Shown here: positions 36,120 through 47,738 of the stretch, one piece after another | How the letters are laid out: each line of letters begins with the position of its first letter | How positions within the stretch are numbered: position 1 is the first letter of the stretch | Origin: Heterodera schachtii | Taxonomy: Eukaryota > Nematoda > Chromadorea > Rhabditida > Heteroderidae | Assembly: GCA_023374025.1 (NCBI GenBank) | Contig: SIJG01000144.1 | Span: 1-64,000 of the forward strand | Direction: 5' to 3' | Length of the DNA: 64,000 nt | Program-made: the position numbers and the translations under genes | The notes under the pieces: generated by a model | The model's database searches: none | The model's input: the letters and a program-made list of their open reading frames with translations, nothing else | Told to the model about the DNA's origin: nothing

Positions 36120-36920
36120 ATATTTTTATAATTTATTTATGATTTAATTTGAAAAAAAACTTCTGTATTATAATTTATTTTATCTTTTTAGTTACCCTTT
36201 TTTTACGTTATTCTTGTAAATTCTACTTCTAAATGACTGATTTGAAGAAGCTGAGCTGTTGAAAAATTTTTTTTTTTTGATTAAATAAATCCTCTTGAAC
36301 ATTTTCAATCAAAATTTGTCCTTATGTCCTTTGAAATTGTTAAGAAATTTCTGCTACTTTATTCCATTCCTTTTTATTTGTATTTGAATTTATATTTTAT
36401 TTGAGTTTTTTTAGTTATAGCATAAAATAATAAAAAATTATTCTTGAATATTTTAAAGAGGTATTGAAAATACATTTTAAGTTAAAATTTTAATAAATAC
36501 TTTTTTATTTTCTTTTTATTGTCATAAATTTAGCAATTAAAATAAGTTTGACAATAATATTCAAAATTGATAAAAATAAAACGAAGCATAATTTTTTTTA
36601 TTATTTGAATATTTTTGGTTTTAAACTAATACATCGATTTTTTTAATTAAATTATTTATTATGTTAATAAAATAAAATACCATGTTTAAAAAAATTGCTA
36701 AATTTTAATTTATTAATTATTTTGTTTCAACATCTTCCTACATGTTAAATATTAATAATAATTGATTTAATGAATTATTAAATGCTAAGACATTTATGAT
36801 AAAAGGCAAAGAAATATAAATTAATTAATTAAAGTGAAGAATTTTCTAAAATTTTTCTAAATATTCAAAAAAATATAAAAAATAGTAAATTTTTATTTAA
36901 TTTTTTACAAATAAATTAAC
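36120..36920. other. AT-rich gene-free stretch
   Basis: No feature supported. Confidence 0.5.
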
Positions 36921-37014
36921 TTATATTATTTTGTCAAAATTATATTAACTGCATTATAAAAAAATATCATTACAACCGCAAAATTCATTAAAATTATATT
37001 AAATAATCCTACTG

Positions 37015-37141
37015 TGATGCGGTATTTTGCGGTGCGTTGGCATACAACCATTGTCAGTGCCGGCTTTTTGCTCATGCCCTGATGTTCAGCCATCATTTCG
37101 GCAAAGGCGGTCATGAATGCTCCGTCCTCCCATTGCGCGAG
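37015..37141 (-). pseudogene. Argonaute PIWI exon fragment, inverted copy
   Basis: Reads LAQWEDGAFMTAFAEMMAEH followed by KKPALTMVVCQRTAKYRI on the minus strand, identical to the plus-strand exon at 38152 onward. It is cut off at the inverted-repeat boundary, so it cannot encode a complete domain. Confidence 0.9.
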
Positions 37142-37394
37142 CTTTATCAATAAATTTGAAAATTTTCAGGTAATTCTAATAATAAGAATTTTCTTAAGGG
37201 TTTCTAAAATAAATTTTAAAATGTTTTATAAATTTTTTTTTTTTATTTTTTATATTGGAAGAGCAATTTTTTCGTTCAGATTTCCTCAAAAAATGTTGTA
37301 AATTTAAAACAAAATTTTTTCCTGATTTAAAAAAGAATATTTTGTGAAAAAATTGTCTTTTATTTTTTATCAAAAAATTGTCAATTATTTTTCA
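37015..37394. repeat. Left arm of 380-bp inverted repeat (Argonaute segment)
   Basis: Near-perfect reverse complement of 37896-38278, separated by a 501-bp loop. The arm holds a copy of an Argonaute PIWI exon plus about 250 bp of adjoining intron. The 37015 boundary is inside the exon, just after the codons for KYRI. Differences are mainly in homopolymer length. Confidence 0.95.
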
Positions 37395-37563
37395 GTGTGA
37401 CATTTGGCTAAACATGGTCCACCGTTGGATATTTGTTGAATAAATTCATAATTTGATTGCCAATTATGAGGTAACACTCCTGCAATAAAATGGAACATAT
37501 TGCGAAAAAAGCAAATATAATTAAAAGGGTGGGAGGCCTGAACTCAGAATTCACGAGATTTAG

Positions 37564-39373
37564 AGCCTTCGGGATTTCGAAAAATTTTTCGGCGCATTCG
37601 GCCCTATCCCTGGTACACATTTAAATGACATTGTCCAGATGGCGTACACCATCACCAAGCATATGCATGTGTTGAAATTAAACGGCACCTATTGGATGCA
37701 GCAGCCTCGCGTGACGACAGTGTCGGCACCGATGGTGAACGCCATCAAGCGGGCGCTGTTGGCATTCCATGACCAAAATAGGTTCTTCCCGGAACACATT
37801 TTCGTGTTCCGGTCCGGCGCATCGGAAGGCGAACGAAAGGTGCCAAGGAGGCAGTAGAAATGGAAAAAATTAATTAAGCTTTTGGTAATTTGTGATGAAA
37901 AATAATTGACAATTTTTTGATAAAAAATAAAAGACAATTTTTTCACAAAATATTCTTTTTTAAATCAGGAAAAAATTTTATTTTAAATTTACAACATTTT
38001 TTGAGGAAATCTGAACGAAAAAATTGCTCTTCCAATAATATAAAAAATCAAAAAAAAAAATTTATAAAACATTTTAAAATTTATTTTAGAAACCCTTAAG
38101 AAAATTCTTATTATTAGAATTACCTGAAAATTTTCAAATTTATTGATAAAGCTCGCGCAATGGGAGGACGGAGCATTCATGACCGCCTTTGCCGAAATGA
38201 TGGCTGAACATCAGGGCATGAGCAAAAAGCCGGCACTGACAATGGTTGTATGCCAACGCACCGCAAAATACCGCATCATTCCGACTTCGTTGACGGAATT
38301 TTTACTGATCGTTCGTCGGACCACCCAAGTGGGTTTGACTTGGGTTGACCCTCAGTCCAGCAGTAGAAAATCTAATAATCCTGTCTGGACTTACCGGGAC
38401 CTTGGTGATCCGGCAACCCGGACATTTTTTGTTGGAAAATGTCATCTGATTTTAATCGGACCGAGTAACTTATTGCAATCAAAATTTTCCCCTATGGGCC
38501 CCTTCAGCTGATTGATGTTATTGCTTATCGGGTACATTAAATTCCATCCCCCCGAGAAATTGAAAATGATAAAAAACTATTAGAATTGTTAAAAATCAAA
38601 AAAATTCTTGAAAAACTGTGAAATGTTTTCAGTTTCAAAAATTATTTTCACATTTTTAGCTAAGGTAAAAAAAATTTGTTTTTTGTCTTTTTTCCTAAAA
38701 GTCTTTTTTTGATATTTTTCCCGAGGCGGGCGGAAACGACTTCCTCCGGCCGAGTGTCTTGTGTGATAATGATGTTACTGTTGGTCGAAATTAAAGAATA
38801 ATTTAGCACTACTGCCCAGCCATTGCGTTGCACTGTCATTGAGGACACCGCACATCCACGGGTAAAGCTCGACGAATTGAAACAGATCAGCTACGCGTTG
38901 TGCTACCAGCACGATATTTGTTCTGGTCCAAATTAGAATTGGCAGAAGATATTGACCAGGGAAAATTGTATGAAATTTTATATGAATTTTAATTGCGCCA
39001 AAAATGATCGCTTTTCAATTTTTTTCATAGAGACAAATTATGAAAATAATTTTGTTTGTCGGTTAAGAACAAAATAACAATATTTTTAAAAAATGCCTAT
39101 TTTTCCACCTCATTTTGAATTTAAAAGGCATAACTTTTCAAAATTTATATGCATGACCAGATTCTTCCAAAATAAAATACAAACTTTAAAAAAATTTCTA
39201 TTTTACCTAAAAATTTGCTTTTAAAAATCAATTTTACTTAATTATACAGAATGACCAAATTTTTTTATCAACCACATCTTTTTCACAGTGCCGACGGGGC
39301 CACCTTCCAGGAATTCGACTTTCCACCTTTGGGTGAATCTGAGGAAGTTCGGGCCCAAGCCCAAGAACAGTAA
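37564..39373 (+). pseudogene. Argonaute (PIWI domain and C-terminus), degraded, WAGO-like
   Basis: Exon pieces in order: (1) 37637-37839, with GTYWMQQPRVTTV, then FFPEHIFVFRSGASEGE, the PIWI strand preceding a catalytic residue; (2) 38152-38328, phase-compatible, with KPALTMVVCQRTAKYRIIP and then directly LTEFLLIVRRTTQ; (3) about 38807-38935, with AQPLRCTVIED and LKQISYALCYQHDIC, the PIWI C-terminal signature; (4) 39289-39373 after a TTTTTCACAG acceptor, a terminal acidic tail ending in TAA. Argonautes bind small RNAs and silence targets. Lesions: about 40 expected residues are missing between RIIP and LTEF, exon 3 is out of phase with exon 2, and the frame shifts at about 38933. N, PAZ and MID domains are absent. 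Exon 2 and its intron are duplicated in inverted orientation to the left. Confidence 0.85.
37896..38278. repeat. Right arm of 380-bp inverted repeat (Argonaute segment)
   Basis: Pairs with 37015-37394. It starts inside the intron between exons 1 and 2 of the Argonaute fragment and ends inside exon 2. A read-through transcript would fold into a long near-perfect hairpin. Confidence 0.95.
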
Positions 39374-39379
39374 AGTGAT

Positions 39380-41120
39380 CACTGAATGAGAGATTATTTA
39401 ATTAACCGCTTTATTATTTGTTCTATTTCCTCCATTGAATTTTTAATTATTGCCATTAATTTTCTTTCTTTTTTTAAATTGGCCAATAAATTTATGGGTT
39501 TGTAACTTTAATTTAATTAAGTTGGCAAAAAAAAAGAAATTTTATTTTTGAAAAATAATTGCGGGTGCCAATGGGGGCCGCTAGCGGAGGGAGGGGGTGG
39601 ATTCGATTATTGTGACATTTATTTTTATACACTGTCTGAAAAAATCAAAATTCATTTTGAAGTTTGGCTTCTTAACCCCCAAAAAATAAAAATGGAAAAA
39701 TGGCATCTCACAGAAAAATTGAAATCAAAAATAAAATGCGAAATTTGAAAGTAAAAAATGCGAAATGAAAATAAATGCGAAACGCGAAATTCCAAAAAAA
39801 TGCGAAATTGCGAATCGAAAACGAAATATTTCTACAACTTTATTAATAGTACAAAATCTTAAGAAAAAATCAGGATAGTTAAAAAACCTATAAAAAATTT
39901 TTCGGCGCGCTTTTTTACTTCTGAAATTTCATCCAATATTTTCGTAAAATTTAAGTTCTTCATTCGTTTCTACATAAATTTCATGCATTTTTTCCCATAA
40001 ATTTTCCTTCATCCCTTTTTTCCACAATGTTACAATTCAAAAATTATTGTGCATTTATTAATGATACAAAAACTAGCAGTTATTTTGAGCAGAATATTTT
40101 AAGAAAAAAGATTGTATAAAAGTTGAAGCTCGAAATTACATTATTGTTATTTGAAAATTTTTAAAATATTATTAATATTTAATTAAAAACATTGCTTTAA
40201 AATAATTAAATTTAAATATTTTTATTGACACTGACAAGGGAACATCGCGAAATAATGACAAAATTTTTAAAAGTTCACCAAAAATTTAAAACTAATGATA
40301 GAGCCATAAATTTTTTAAAAATGATCAGAAAATAATTCTCTATCAAATAGCATCATAAAACAAAATAAAATAACTGAAAAAAATTGCTAGGTGGAATAAT
40401 ATTTAGAAAAAAATTCAAAATATGCATCATCTGTCGAGCGTACCCGAACCCATGACAAATGGTCATTAAAATAAGAAGGAAAATTGCATTAAATTAATAA
40501 AATTTTGCTGGGTTTTTCATTTGATCACCTTTTTCTGATCATTTTTGGCGCCGGAGCCAAAAAAGCGGAAAATTTACAATAGTAAATCGATTATAAATCG
40601 ATTATGCTCTACACGATAGAAGTGTTTTTAAAGCCCGTGGATTGAGAAACACGCTAGCATTCTTTCTTTTGAAGATATTTACTTTTTGCTTAATTTTTTT
40701 TATATATTATTTTTAAATTATTTGGTTTTTTCTGTTCTGTTCTTTCCTTTTCAACTTTCATTTCCGTTTCTTTTTTGTCTCCTATCCTTCTAAAAATATT
40801 AATATTTATCTATTTCTTTAATTCGTTCAGTGCAGTTTTTTTACTGATCCGATTTTGACTAACGATTATAAAATATAAATATTATTAAAAACATTTCTTT
40901 GTAATTTTTTAATAATTGGGTGAAATAAAACATCAGCAGAAAGGCGATTGATATTTGCATAATTTGTTAAATTACGTAATTATTTTGGCTTAAAATTGCT
41001 TGGACAAAAATGGAAAAGAAATATTGGCATTGGGCTTAAACATAGCTCCGCTCTTCATTCAGATGATAATTGGTTCGCCCCTCAAATTAGTCATAATTAG
41101 CGAATTAATTATCATGTTCC
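39380..41120. other. Mostly AT-rich, no gene supported
   Basis: Short repeated TGCGAAAT/ACGCGAAAT phrases at 39738-39826, and a tandem AAATCGATTAT near 40584-40605. A GC-richer spot near 40436-40465 resembles a B box on the minus strand but has no A box, so no tRNA is called. Confidence 0.45.
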
Positions 41121-41124
41121 CCCC

Positions 41125-41220
41125 ATGCGGTGCCCCAACTGTCGCGGCCTGACCCCGTTGCGCAAACCCCAAGTCCCTGACAACTCGTCAAACAGCATCG
41201 AAGTGCTGAAAATAATTTAA
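41125..41220 (+). CDS. RING-finger-like C-terminal fragment
   Basis: A 31-codon frame in a GC-richer spot begins MRCPNCRGLTPLRKPQVP and ends at TAA 41218-41220. The C-P-x-C-R pattern followed by a leucine and proline matches the last zinc-ligand pair of C3HC4 RING fingers (E3 ubiquitin ligases). The other six zinc ligands are not seen immediately upstream, so this is at best one exon end or a relic. Confidence is low because the motif is short. Confidence 0.3.
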   Translation: MRCPNCRGLTPLRKPQVPDNSSNSIEVLKII

Positions 41221-41737
41221 AAAAATTATATTGACTCATAGAAGTACATAATTACTAATTATAATATTTTAGTAAATTATTATTTTTATATTTAAACCAT
41301 TTTCAATTTTTGATTTTGGTTTTTTATTTCATTTTTTTTGGCTAATTTATTCACTATACAATTAATTAGAAGGAACCGGATTTGAGCCCAATTAATAAAA
41401 TTCTAAGTATTATTTCCTTACAAACATTTTTTGTCAATTATAAAATTTCAATTAATCTATCAGCATTCTGGGGCATATATTGTACTTTTCCATGGGTGCA
41501 GTTTCCCTTGGGCCCTCATTATGAGGTTGTTTAAGGTGAATAAAAAAACCTAAATAAAACTAACTATTTCAAAAAATAAATTAATTTGTATCATTTAAAC
41601 GAAATTAATACTCATTGACTTCCTCGGGTAAAGGAAAAAAACGTTGACACAATTTAGCCGACAGCTTAACAAGATTAGTTAATCATAAAATAAAATAAAA
41701 TTTTTAAAGGTTATTTTTGTCGAGGATATAACTCATT

Positions 41738-42068
41738 TTAAACATTGCCACAAATTCGCCATGTCAATTTGCTCGAAAATTCTTTGCTGATCGTCGTCAT
41801 CAAATGTTCATGATTTGCCTTGGTAAAGGCACGCAATTTATCCACATTTAAATTCAAAAAGAAATTCTGAAAGGGGAAAAAATAAAATTTAATAAATTTA
41901 AATGAAAAAAGCACACTTTAAAATTTTCAAGCTGATATTTCTCGATCAAATTAACACGGTCGATCAACAGAATCTCTACACAATTGAACAAATGCATTTC
42001 ACAACGCGACTTCAACCAATTAATTTGGAAGTAATTGGCCAAACTGAGCAGCGTGAGCACATTTTTTG
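41738..42068 (-). CDS. BTB/POZ-domain protein, C-terminal exons
   Basis: An exon from 42068 to 41917 (TGTTTTAG acceptor) reads NVLTLLSLANYFQINWLKSR, then HLFNC and LIEKYQLENFK. After a 50-bp intron (GTGTGC...TTTTCAG) the last exon (41866-41738) reads FFLNLNVDKLRAFTKANHEH and ends in TAA. The L-xL-A-YFQ-xxLxxRCExxL pattern followed by K-QLE-L is the C-terminal half of BTB domains as found in nematode BATH/BTB proteins, substrate adaptors for CUL3 ligases. The BTB core with its dimer interface should lie at 42100-42300. A partial open frame is there, but I could not align it with confidence. The gene is 5'-incomplete or decayed. Confidence 0.6.
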
Positions 42069-42261
42069 CTAAAACATTATAAAATAAAGATTTATTAGGC
42101 CATTTTTTACCCTCAGCGATTTTACCGAAAATTAAACTGGAATCGGGAGTGCCACTTCTGCGGGTTTCGTTTTTTTCGGTTTTAAAAATATACCCCCTAA
42201 TGAGAATAATATCTCGCTGGAAATTATCTACATTTTTTAAAGATATTCTATATCTGGCCAA

Positions 42262-42964
42262 AATAAATGTCTATTTTCACCGATTTTTTTAATTAATTTT
42301 GGGATTTACATGTCTTAAAATTTTTTTCTATGATATTTATTTATTTCTTTTTTAATATAATTAATCACTTATAATTTATTATAGATAACATTTTTATTGT
42401 TATTTTGTAGTACGATTAGCAAACCAAATATGCAATAATTTATTATTAACAACGAAAATAAATTACAAATAAAATAAAGGGACAAATTAATTTGTTGAGA
42501 GAAATTTAAATAAATAATTTATTTTCACCATTTATTTTTATTAAACTGTATTTTGTAAGGATAAAAACTAAATATTTACAAAATAATTTTTTTAATGAAT
42601 CTTGGATATATTTAATATTTTTTTACTTTTATATTCATTCCAGAAAATGAAACAAACAAATAATTTTGAAAGCACTAAAAAAATTCAATTTGGAAAAACT
42701 ATATGTTTAGAAATTTTGAACATTTTTTTAAAGTTAAATTATTTATAATTAAACTTTGAAATATTGGAATTTTTAATTTTTAATTATTTCTTTTAAAAAT
42801 TTAATTTGTGAATCATCCGCACGAGTTTATATTAATTTATAATGTGATATATGCTACCAAATTTAAGATTTGTTAAATTAATTATTTTATTTTTTATTTT
42901 ATTCATAGGCATTTTTCTTTTGGGAAATGACGAATTTTTGTAATTTTGTATTCTACAAAACGCG
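42262..42964. other. AT-rich gene-free stretch
   Basis: No feature supported. Confidence 0.5.
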
Positions 42965-43757
42965 TCGGTCATGACCCAAACGACCCCCCTTTTTGGTGGG
43001 ACAAAAGTAATGGAGCAAAATTTTAATCACCAAAAACTTAGTTCCAAGTTATCAGAAAAACCAGAAATAATTTATGCGAACATAACTTTTACTGCTGATC
43101 AAAAAAGTCTTTTATACCAACTTGGTCAGATTACTCCTTCATGGTGATCAGAATTGCCAAAAATGGCTTGAAATCTGGAAAATTTTCGAAAAAAAAATCT
43201 TAGGGGGTTGGGAAAATTTTTTGCAAAATTTTGGAAGAGCATAAAATTCTCTATCGAATTGCCTTTTGGATGATGGGTCTACGACTAATACGCGCAGAGA
43301 AACAGTTCGTGAAATATTGGACATATCAAAAATGACTGATTTCTACCGTATTTCAAGGGAAAATGGTAGAAAATCAGTCATTTTTATGGTAGTCAATTTT
43401 GACACACTCTCTTGCTCTGCGGGTTATTCATCGTAGACTCACCATCCAAAAGACAATTTTGTAGAGTATTTTGTGCTCTTTCTCATAGGCCTACTCAAAT
43501 TTTCTAGAAAAATTTTCTTAACCCCCTAGGAATTTTTTTCGAAAATTTCCCCGATTTCAAGCCATTTTTGGCTTTTCTGATCACCATGAAGGAGTGATCT
43601 GACCAAGTTGGTATAAAAGATTTTTTTGATCAGCAGTAAAAGTTATGTTCGCATGAATGGTTTTTCTGCCAACTTGGAACTAAGTTTTTGGTGATTAAAC
43701 ATTTTGCTCCATTACTTTTGTCCCACCAAAAAGGGGGGTCGTTTGGGTCATGACCGA
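42965..43757. mobile_element. Fold-back element with ~395-bp arms
   Basis: The left end TCGGTCATGACCCAAACGAC and the right end are exact reverse complements. Pairing continues almost to the centre (near 43361), including GGTGGGACAAAAGTAATGG, CACCAAAAACTTAGTTCC, TGCGAACATAACTTTTACTG and AATGACTGATTTCTACC. The element is thus a nearly perfect 793-bp palindrome with no coding capacity. The phrase CAAAAGTAATGGAGCAAAA resembles ends of Tc1/mariner elements, but no TA duplication is clear. Transcripts would be dsRNA hairpins. Confidence 0.9.
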
Positions 43758-43898
43758 TTTTCTCGTCAACAAAGAGAGTTACAGGGGAAATTTTTTGGTA
43801 TTTATTAGTGCACTTGTTGAAGTTTCTTTTAACTTAATTAAAACTTTTTTGCCACCATTAATTTTTGAGAAAATCGGTTTAAAAAAAAAATTTTTTTT

Positions 43899-43926
43899 GC
43901 TCCAATACTTTTGACTGTGACTGTAA
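43899..43926. mobile_element. Possible Tc1/mariner-type terminus
   Basis: Read on the minus strand the end starts TACAGTCACAGTCAAAAG and continues ATTGGAGCAAAA, with the TACAGT start and CAAAAGTATTGGAGC core usual for Tc1/mariner-like inverted repeats. A matching opposite end was not found, so this is a solo or eroded terminus next to the fold-back element. Confidence 0.35.
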
Positions 43927-43929
43927 CAT

Positions 43930-46220
43930 AATTTATTTTTGAGAAAATTTTCCATTTCTTAGGGGTGTAGTAATTTTATATGAAAATCTGTTAACAACTT
44001 TAACTCAAATTTTCAAATGTTTCCCGTTCCCAAAACTTCTATAAAATTCTTGGGTTTGACAATAATTTTTTGTTTTTATTGCAATACGTGCTGAGTCGTT
44101 TCGTAAATCCGTCAAGGGGTATAAAAACAAAAAATGTGACACATAAAAATCCATAACATGGCCAATATCTCATGGTATTTTTAATAGCTCTTGGTTTTTT
44201 TATTAAAATATTAATTTCAATATTTTTAATAATATAAAAAAGATATCTTTATAAAATGTCAAAAACCTCAAGTCCGATTTTTTGGCAATAACCTTTTTAA
44301 TTCAAATGATTTAAAACTTTAATTTTCATATATATATTTGCAAGAACATGGCAAAAAAATATTATTTAATAAGTTAATAACTGATGAATCTTTTATATGT
44401 TTAATTCTATGTTGCAAAAGACCTGATTTGAGAATATAAACCGAGAGTGATCAGAAAATTAAGTTTTTAAATTATAAATCAAATATCACTCTAAACTTTA
44501 TTTCACTTTATCTTTTTTAATAATTCTTTATTCAATCTTTTAAAACAATATATAATTGAAATTAATTAGTCTTAATCATTTCTTATATTCTTGTTTAGTA
44601 AAATTAATAATGGAAAAGATTTTTTGTTATTTTTTCTCAGAAATTGGAAAATGGTTTTTTCACTTTAAAATTTTTTTTATTTACCATGATCCTAAATCTT
44701 AATTGGACTCATTTTTTATTCATTTAATTCTTTGCATTTAAAATTATCTTTTTATAAAGCTAAACTAAAGCTTAACTTGTTTATTGTTGATTTTATATGA
44801 ATATTGATTTATTTTTGAATTATTTTGGACTATAATTTTTACAAACATAAAAAAAATTTGAAGTGATTCTTATTTTTACTGAATTCAAAATAATACTTAT
44901 TTTTTTATATGTATTTTTTATTTAAAGTGATTAATTTGTAGCGCGTCTTAATATTTATTATTTTCAGATAGATTTTTTGGAAATATACTTTTAATAAATC
45001 AATCTGTTTTTTATTGTTATACCAAAATAATTTTATTAAGAAATTAAATGCTATTTAATTTCGATTCATTTTTTTGTAAATTGATAATATAAAGAATGTT
45101 AAATGACCAAAAATTGAAATATATTCCATTATTAAAAGAAATGGAATTTTTTCAAAAATAAAAACATTTCTTTGTAGGTATAGCAAAAGTCGTCTGCAAT
45201 TTAATTATACATTTTATAATAAGTTAATTTTAGTTATTAAAAAATTAAATAATTTATTTATATTTTAAGTTTATTAATTATTTTTTCAGCTAATTCTTTT
45301 TGTAAAATAAAATCATGTTATTATTTTTTCTGTTGATTTGTTCGGGTCTCAATAGGTAAATTATTTTTTAGTAGAACTGAAAAAATCCTATCCTTATATA
45401 AATTGTATAATTTTACTTTAAAGTTAAATATATTTTAACATATTATTAATGCTTTCTTATTAATAAGTATAGATAAATATATTTTTTTCAATTATTATAC
45501 ATAGAAATAAAAAAATACCAGATTGGTCTTTTCCGTAACAAAATGGAAGGTTATAGAATTTAATTTTTTTTAATTAAAAATAAATATTCAAATATTCGAT
45601 TTTATAATTTTCTAAATTAATTTTTATTATGTTATTTACAGGATATAATAAATTATAATTTGGTATCAAAATTATTCAAAGAAATGTATATTTACAAGCA
45701 TCATTTTAATAGGTATTTGAAAATTCAATATTCATTTTGATAAATATATTTTTGTGACTTTTTTTAATTGATTTTTCTTTAAAATTATTAAGAATTTTTA
45801 TTAATCTAAAACTATTTTTTTAAATTATTTTTTTAAAGTATTTTGTGAAATACTTCTCTTTTTGTAGATGATTATACTATTTTGAATTCTCTTGTCATCT
45901 ATCGTATTCAATTCAATTTGTGGGTATGCAAACAAAAAAGTTCATAAATATATTGTGAGAATTGAATTATTTAATAATTTTAATTTGGATTCATTTTTTC
46001 CAAATGATTTTTCTTAGCTTTTGAATGTCATTAGTGTTTTTGAGGTCTCTTATAGTTAAGTGGTTATTTTTAATATGTAAACAATTTTCTTTTTTCTAAT
46101 TTTTCATTCTATTTTTTATTCATTGATCATTAAATAAATCAGAACTAAGAAATCCAATAGAGAGTTTTGGAACCAGTCAATTAGCAGAAAATTAATTCAA
46201 TAAAAATAAACTTTTTTTTT
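43930..46220. other. AT-rich gene-free stretch
   Basis: No exon or structured repeat could be supported. Confidence 0.5.
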
Positions 46221-46223
46221 CAG

Positions 46224-46344
46224 TTTGTATTGGGCAATTTGCTAAACATTTGGCCAGAATTGATGAAAGGAAGCGCAAATAAAAGAATTGAAGGAAATCC
46301 AAGAACGAACATTGCCAACAAATTCACAATCAGTTGCGGCGCAG
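46224..46344 (+). CDS. Possible exon, unknown
   Basis: A strong acceptor (nine T then CAG at 46221-46223) leads into 40 open codons of mixed composition (LGNLLNIWPELMKGSANKR, then NIANKFTISCGA), up to a possible GTCCTT donor followed by a poly-C run. It lies 350 bp upstream of the ubiquitin-like gene in the same orientation and could be an earlier exon of a degraded locus. No domain recognised. Confidence 0.25.
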
Positions 46345-46689
46345 GTCCTTCCCCCCCCCCCCCCGAAAAATTTCAAAAAAAAACCAAATTGAATTTTTTC
46401 AAAAAGTGCTTAGGAGATTTTTCTTAAGAAAATTCCAGAAAATTTTTTGAAAAACTTTTTAGCAATTTTTCAGAATTTTTGGTGAACTTATCGAAACTTT
46501 GCAAAAAGATGGTCTCAGACTCGTGTACTCAGCACCTCGAATTAGCCTTAAAATTGCTTTATTTTCATTTTTCCCTTTTTTGTGGGACCAATAATTAGCA
46601 GATAATTGCCGTGATTTCTTTCGAATTAAATTCTCATCCCTAATCATTATTACTATTATTTAATTACATTTTCCATTTTCCATGCACAG

Positions 46690-47738
46690 AATCGGCATGG
46701 ATTGAAAATTTATGTAAAAACGTTGACCGGCAAAACACTCACACTCAGTGATTTCTTCCAAGCAACACAATCGAGGAAATCAAAATCAAAATCGAGCGCA
46801 TTGAAGGCATTTTGATTGATCATCAAAGACTGCTTTTCGCTGGTAGATTATTTTTCCAAATTGTGCCATATAGGAATTTTTAATTTAAAAACCCCAAAAA
46901 TATCGATTGCGATTTTCTGTATAAAATGTAATAACTTTTCATTCAGCAATATGGAGTTTTTGAACAAAATTTGGTTGATGAGCACTAGATACTGGACGGG
47001 ATCGGGATCTCGCGTGATTTATTCGGGATCCCGACCTCGGGATCCGTCCCGGTCGTTTTTCCAGTCTTCGGGACCGGGATTCGGTCGAGAGATCCCTCCG
47101 ACCCCAGATGCCCGGTCTCTAGTGAGCACTATTTTCCGTTCTTAAGAGTGTTTTTTGAATGAAGACGAGTGCCAAATTATGGATGTATTCCCTCATAAAG
47201 ATTAAGACCACACAAAAATCGGAACATGTAGAAGAAAAAATATTGGTGAATTTTTTCATGAAAATTGGCCCAAATTCGCCGTTTAAAATTATAGCGTCAA
47301 ATTTTGAAAACATTTTGATTACAATCTGACAAAAAATAATGCTAGTACAACTTTTGATGCTAATCAAAAAAGTCAATTGCACCATCTGATCTGTGATCTG
47401 AAAACCAAAAATGGCAAGAAGTCGGGAAAGTTTTGGAAAATAATTTTTAAAATTCATAGGGACTGTAAACATTTGGCGTTTCGAGGCCCCAAAAATTTTC
47501 GGAAAAAAAGTTCCGAGTGACCATTTTTTAACTGAATTTGTACAAAATTGCTAATTTTGTGATTTTGTGCCAATATAAGAGAAATTAATTTTTTTAACAA
47601 TGCCTTGATTCTTTACTTTGCACATTTTAAATTAAAATTATTTCAGAACGTCGGCTTGATGACAGCCGTACTTTGAAGGATTGCAACATCGGAAATGGGT
47701 CCACCATCCACTGTTTCCTGTTTGCTTGTGGCTGTTAG
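46690..47738 (+). pseudogene. Ubiquitin-like gene, degraded
   Basis: After a CACAG acceptor, exon 1 reads LKIYVKTLTGKTLTL, matching the first strands of ubiquitin. A frameshift near 46750 moves the continuation SNTIEEIKIKIERIEG then DHQRLLFA into another frame. The donor is GTAGAT at 46843. Exon 2 (47647-47738, TTTCAG acceptor) encodes RRLDDSRTLKDCNIGNGSTI and ends LFACGC-stop. Ubiquitin has LRLRGG there, so the conjugation-competent di-glycine is lost. The ~800-bp intron has absorbed a GC-rich repeat (46995-47110). Cyst nematodes are known to secrete ubiquitin-extension proteins, but no signal-peptide exon is visible. This is a divergent and probably dead paralog. Confidence 0.75.
46995..47110. 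repeat. GC-rich GGGATCCCG-type insertion in intron
   Basis: Multiple CGGGATC/GATCCCG half-sites (CGGGATCGGGATC, TCGGGATCCCGACC, CGGGACCGGGATTCGG) form overlapping inverted repeats. It is related to the palindrome cluster at 18180-18245, and sits inside the ubiquitin-like gene's intron between two copies of a CACTA-GAT/TCTAGTGAGC flank. Confidence 0.55.

Noticed and set aside
37408..37620. 70-codon minus-strand frame in the inverted-repeat loop
   Set aside because: Lies opposite the Argonaute exon region and matches nothing; the plus strand has the supported homology.
38660..38848. Minus-strand frame with ITQDTRPEEVVSARLG
   Set aside because: Protein-like at first sight, but it overlaps the well-supported Argonaute C-terminal exon and has no start, splice or family support.
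40436..40465. B-box-like sequence on the minus strand
   Set aside because: No A box at suitable distance and no cloverleaf.
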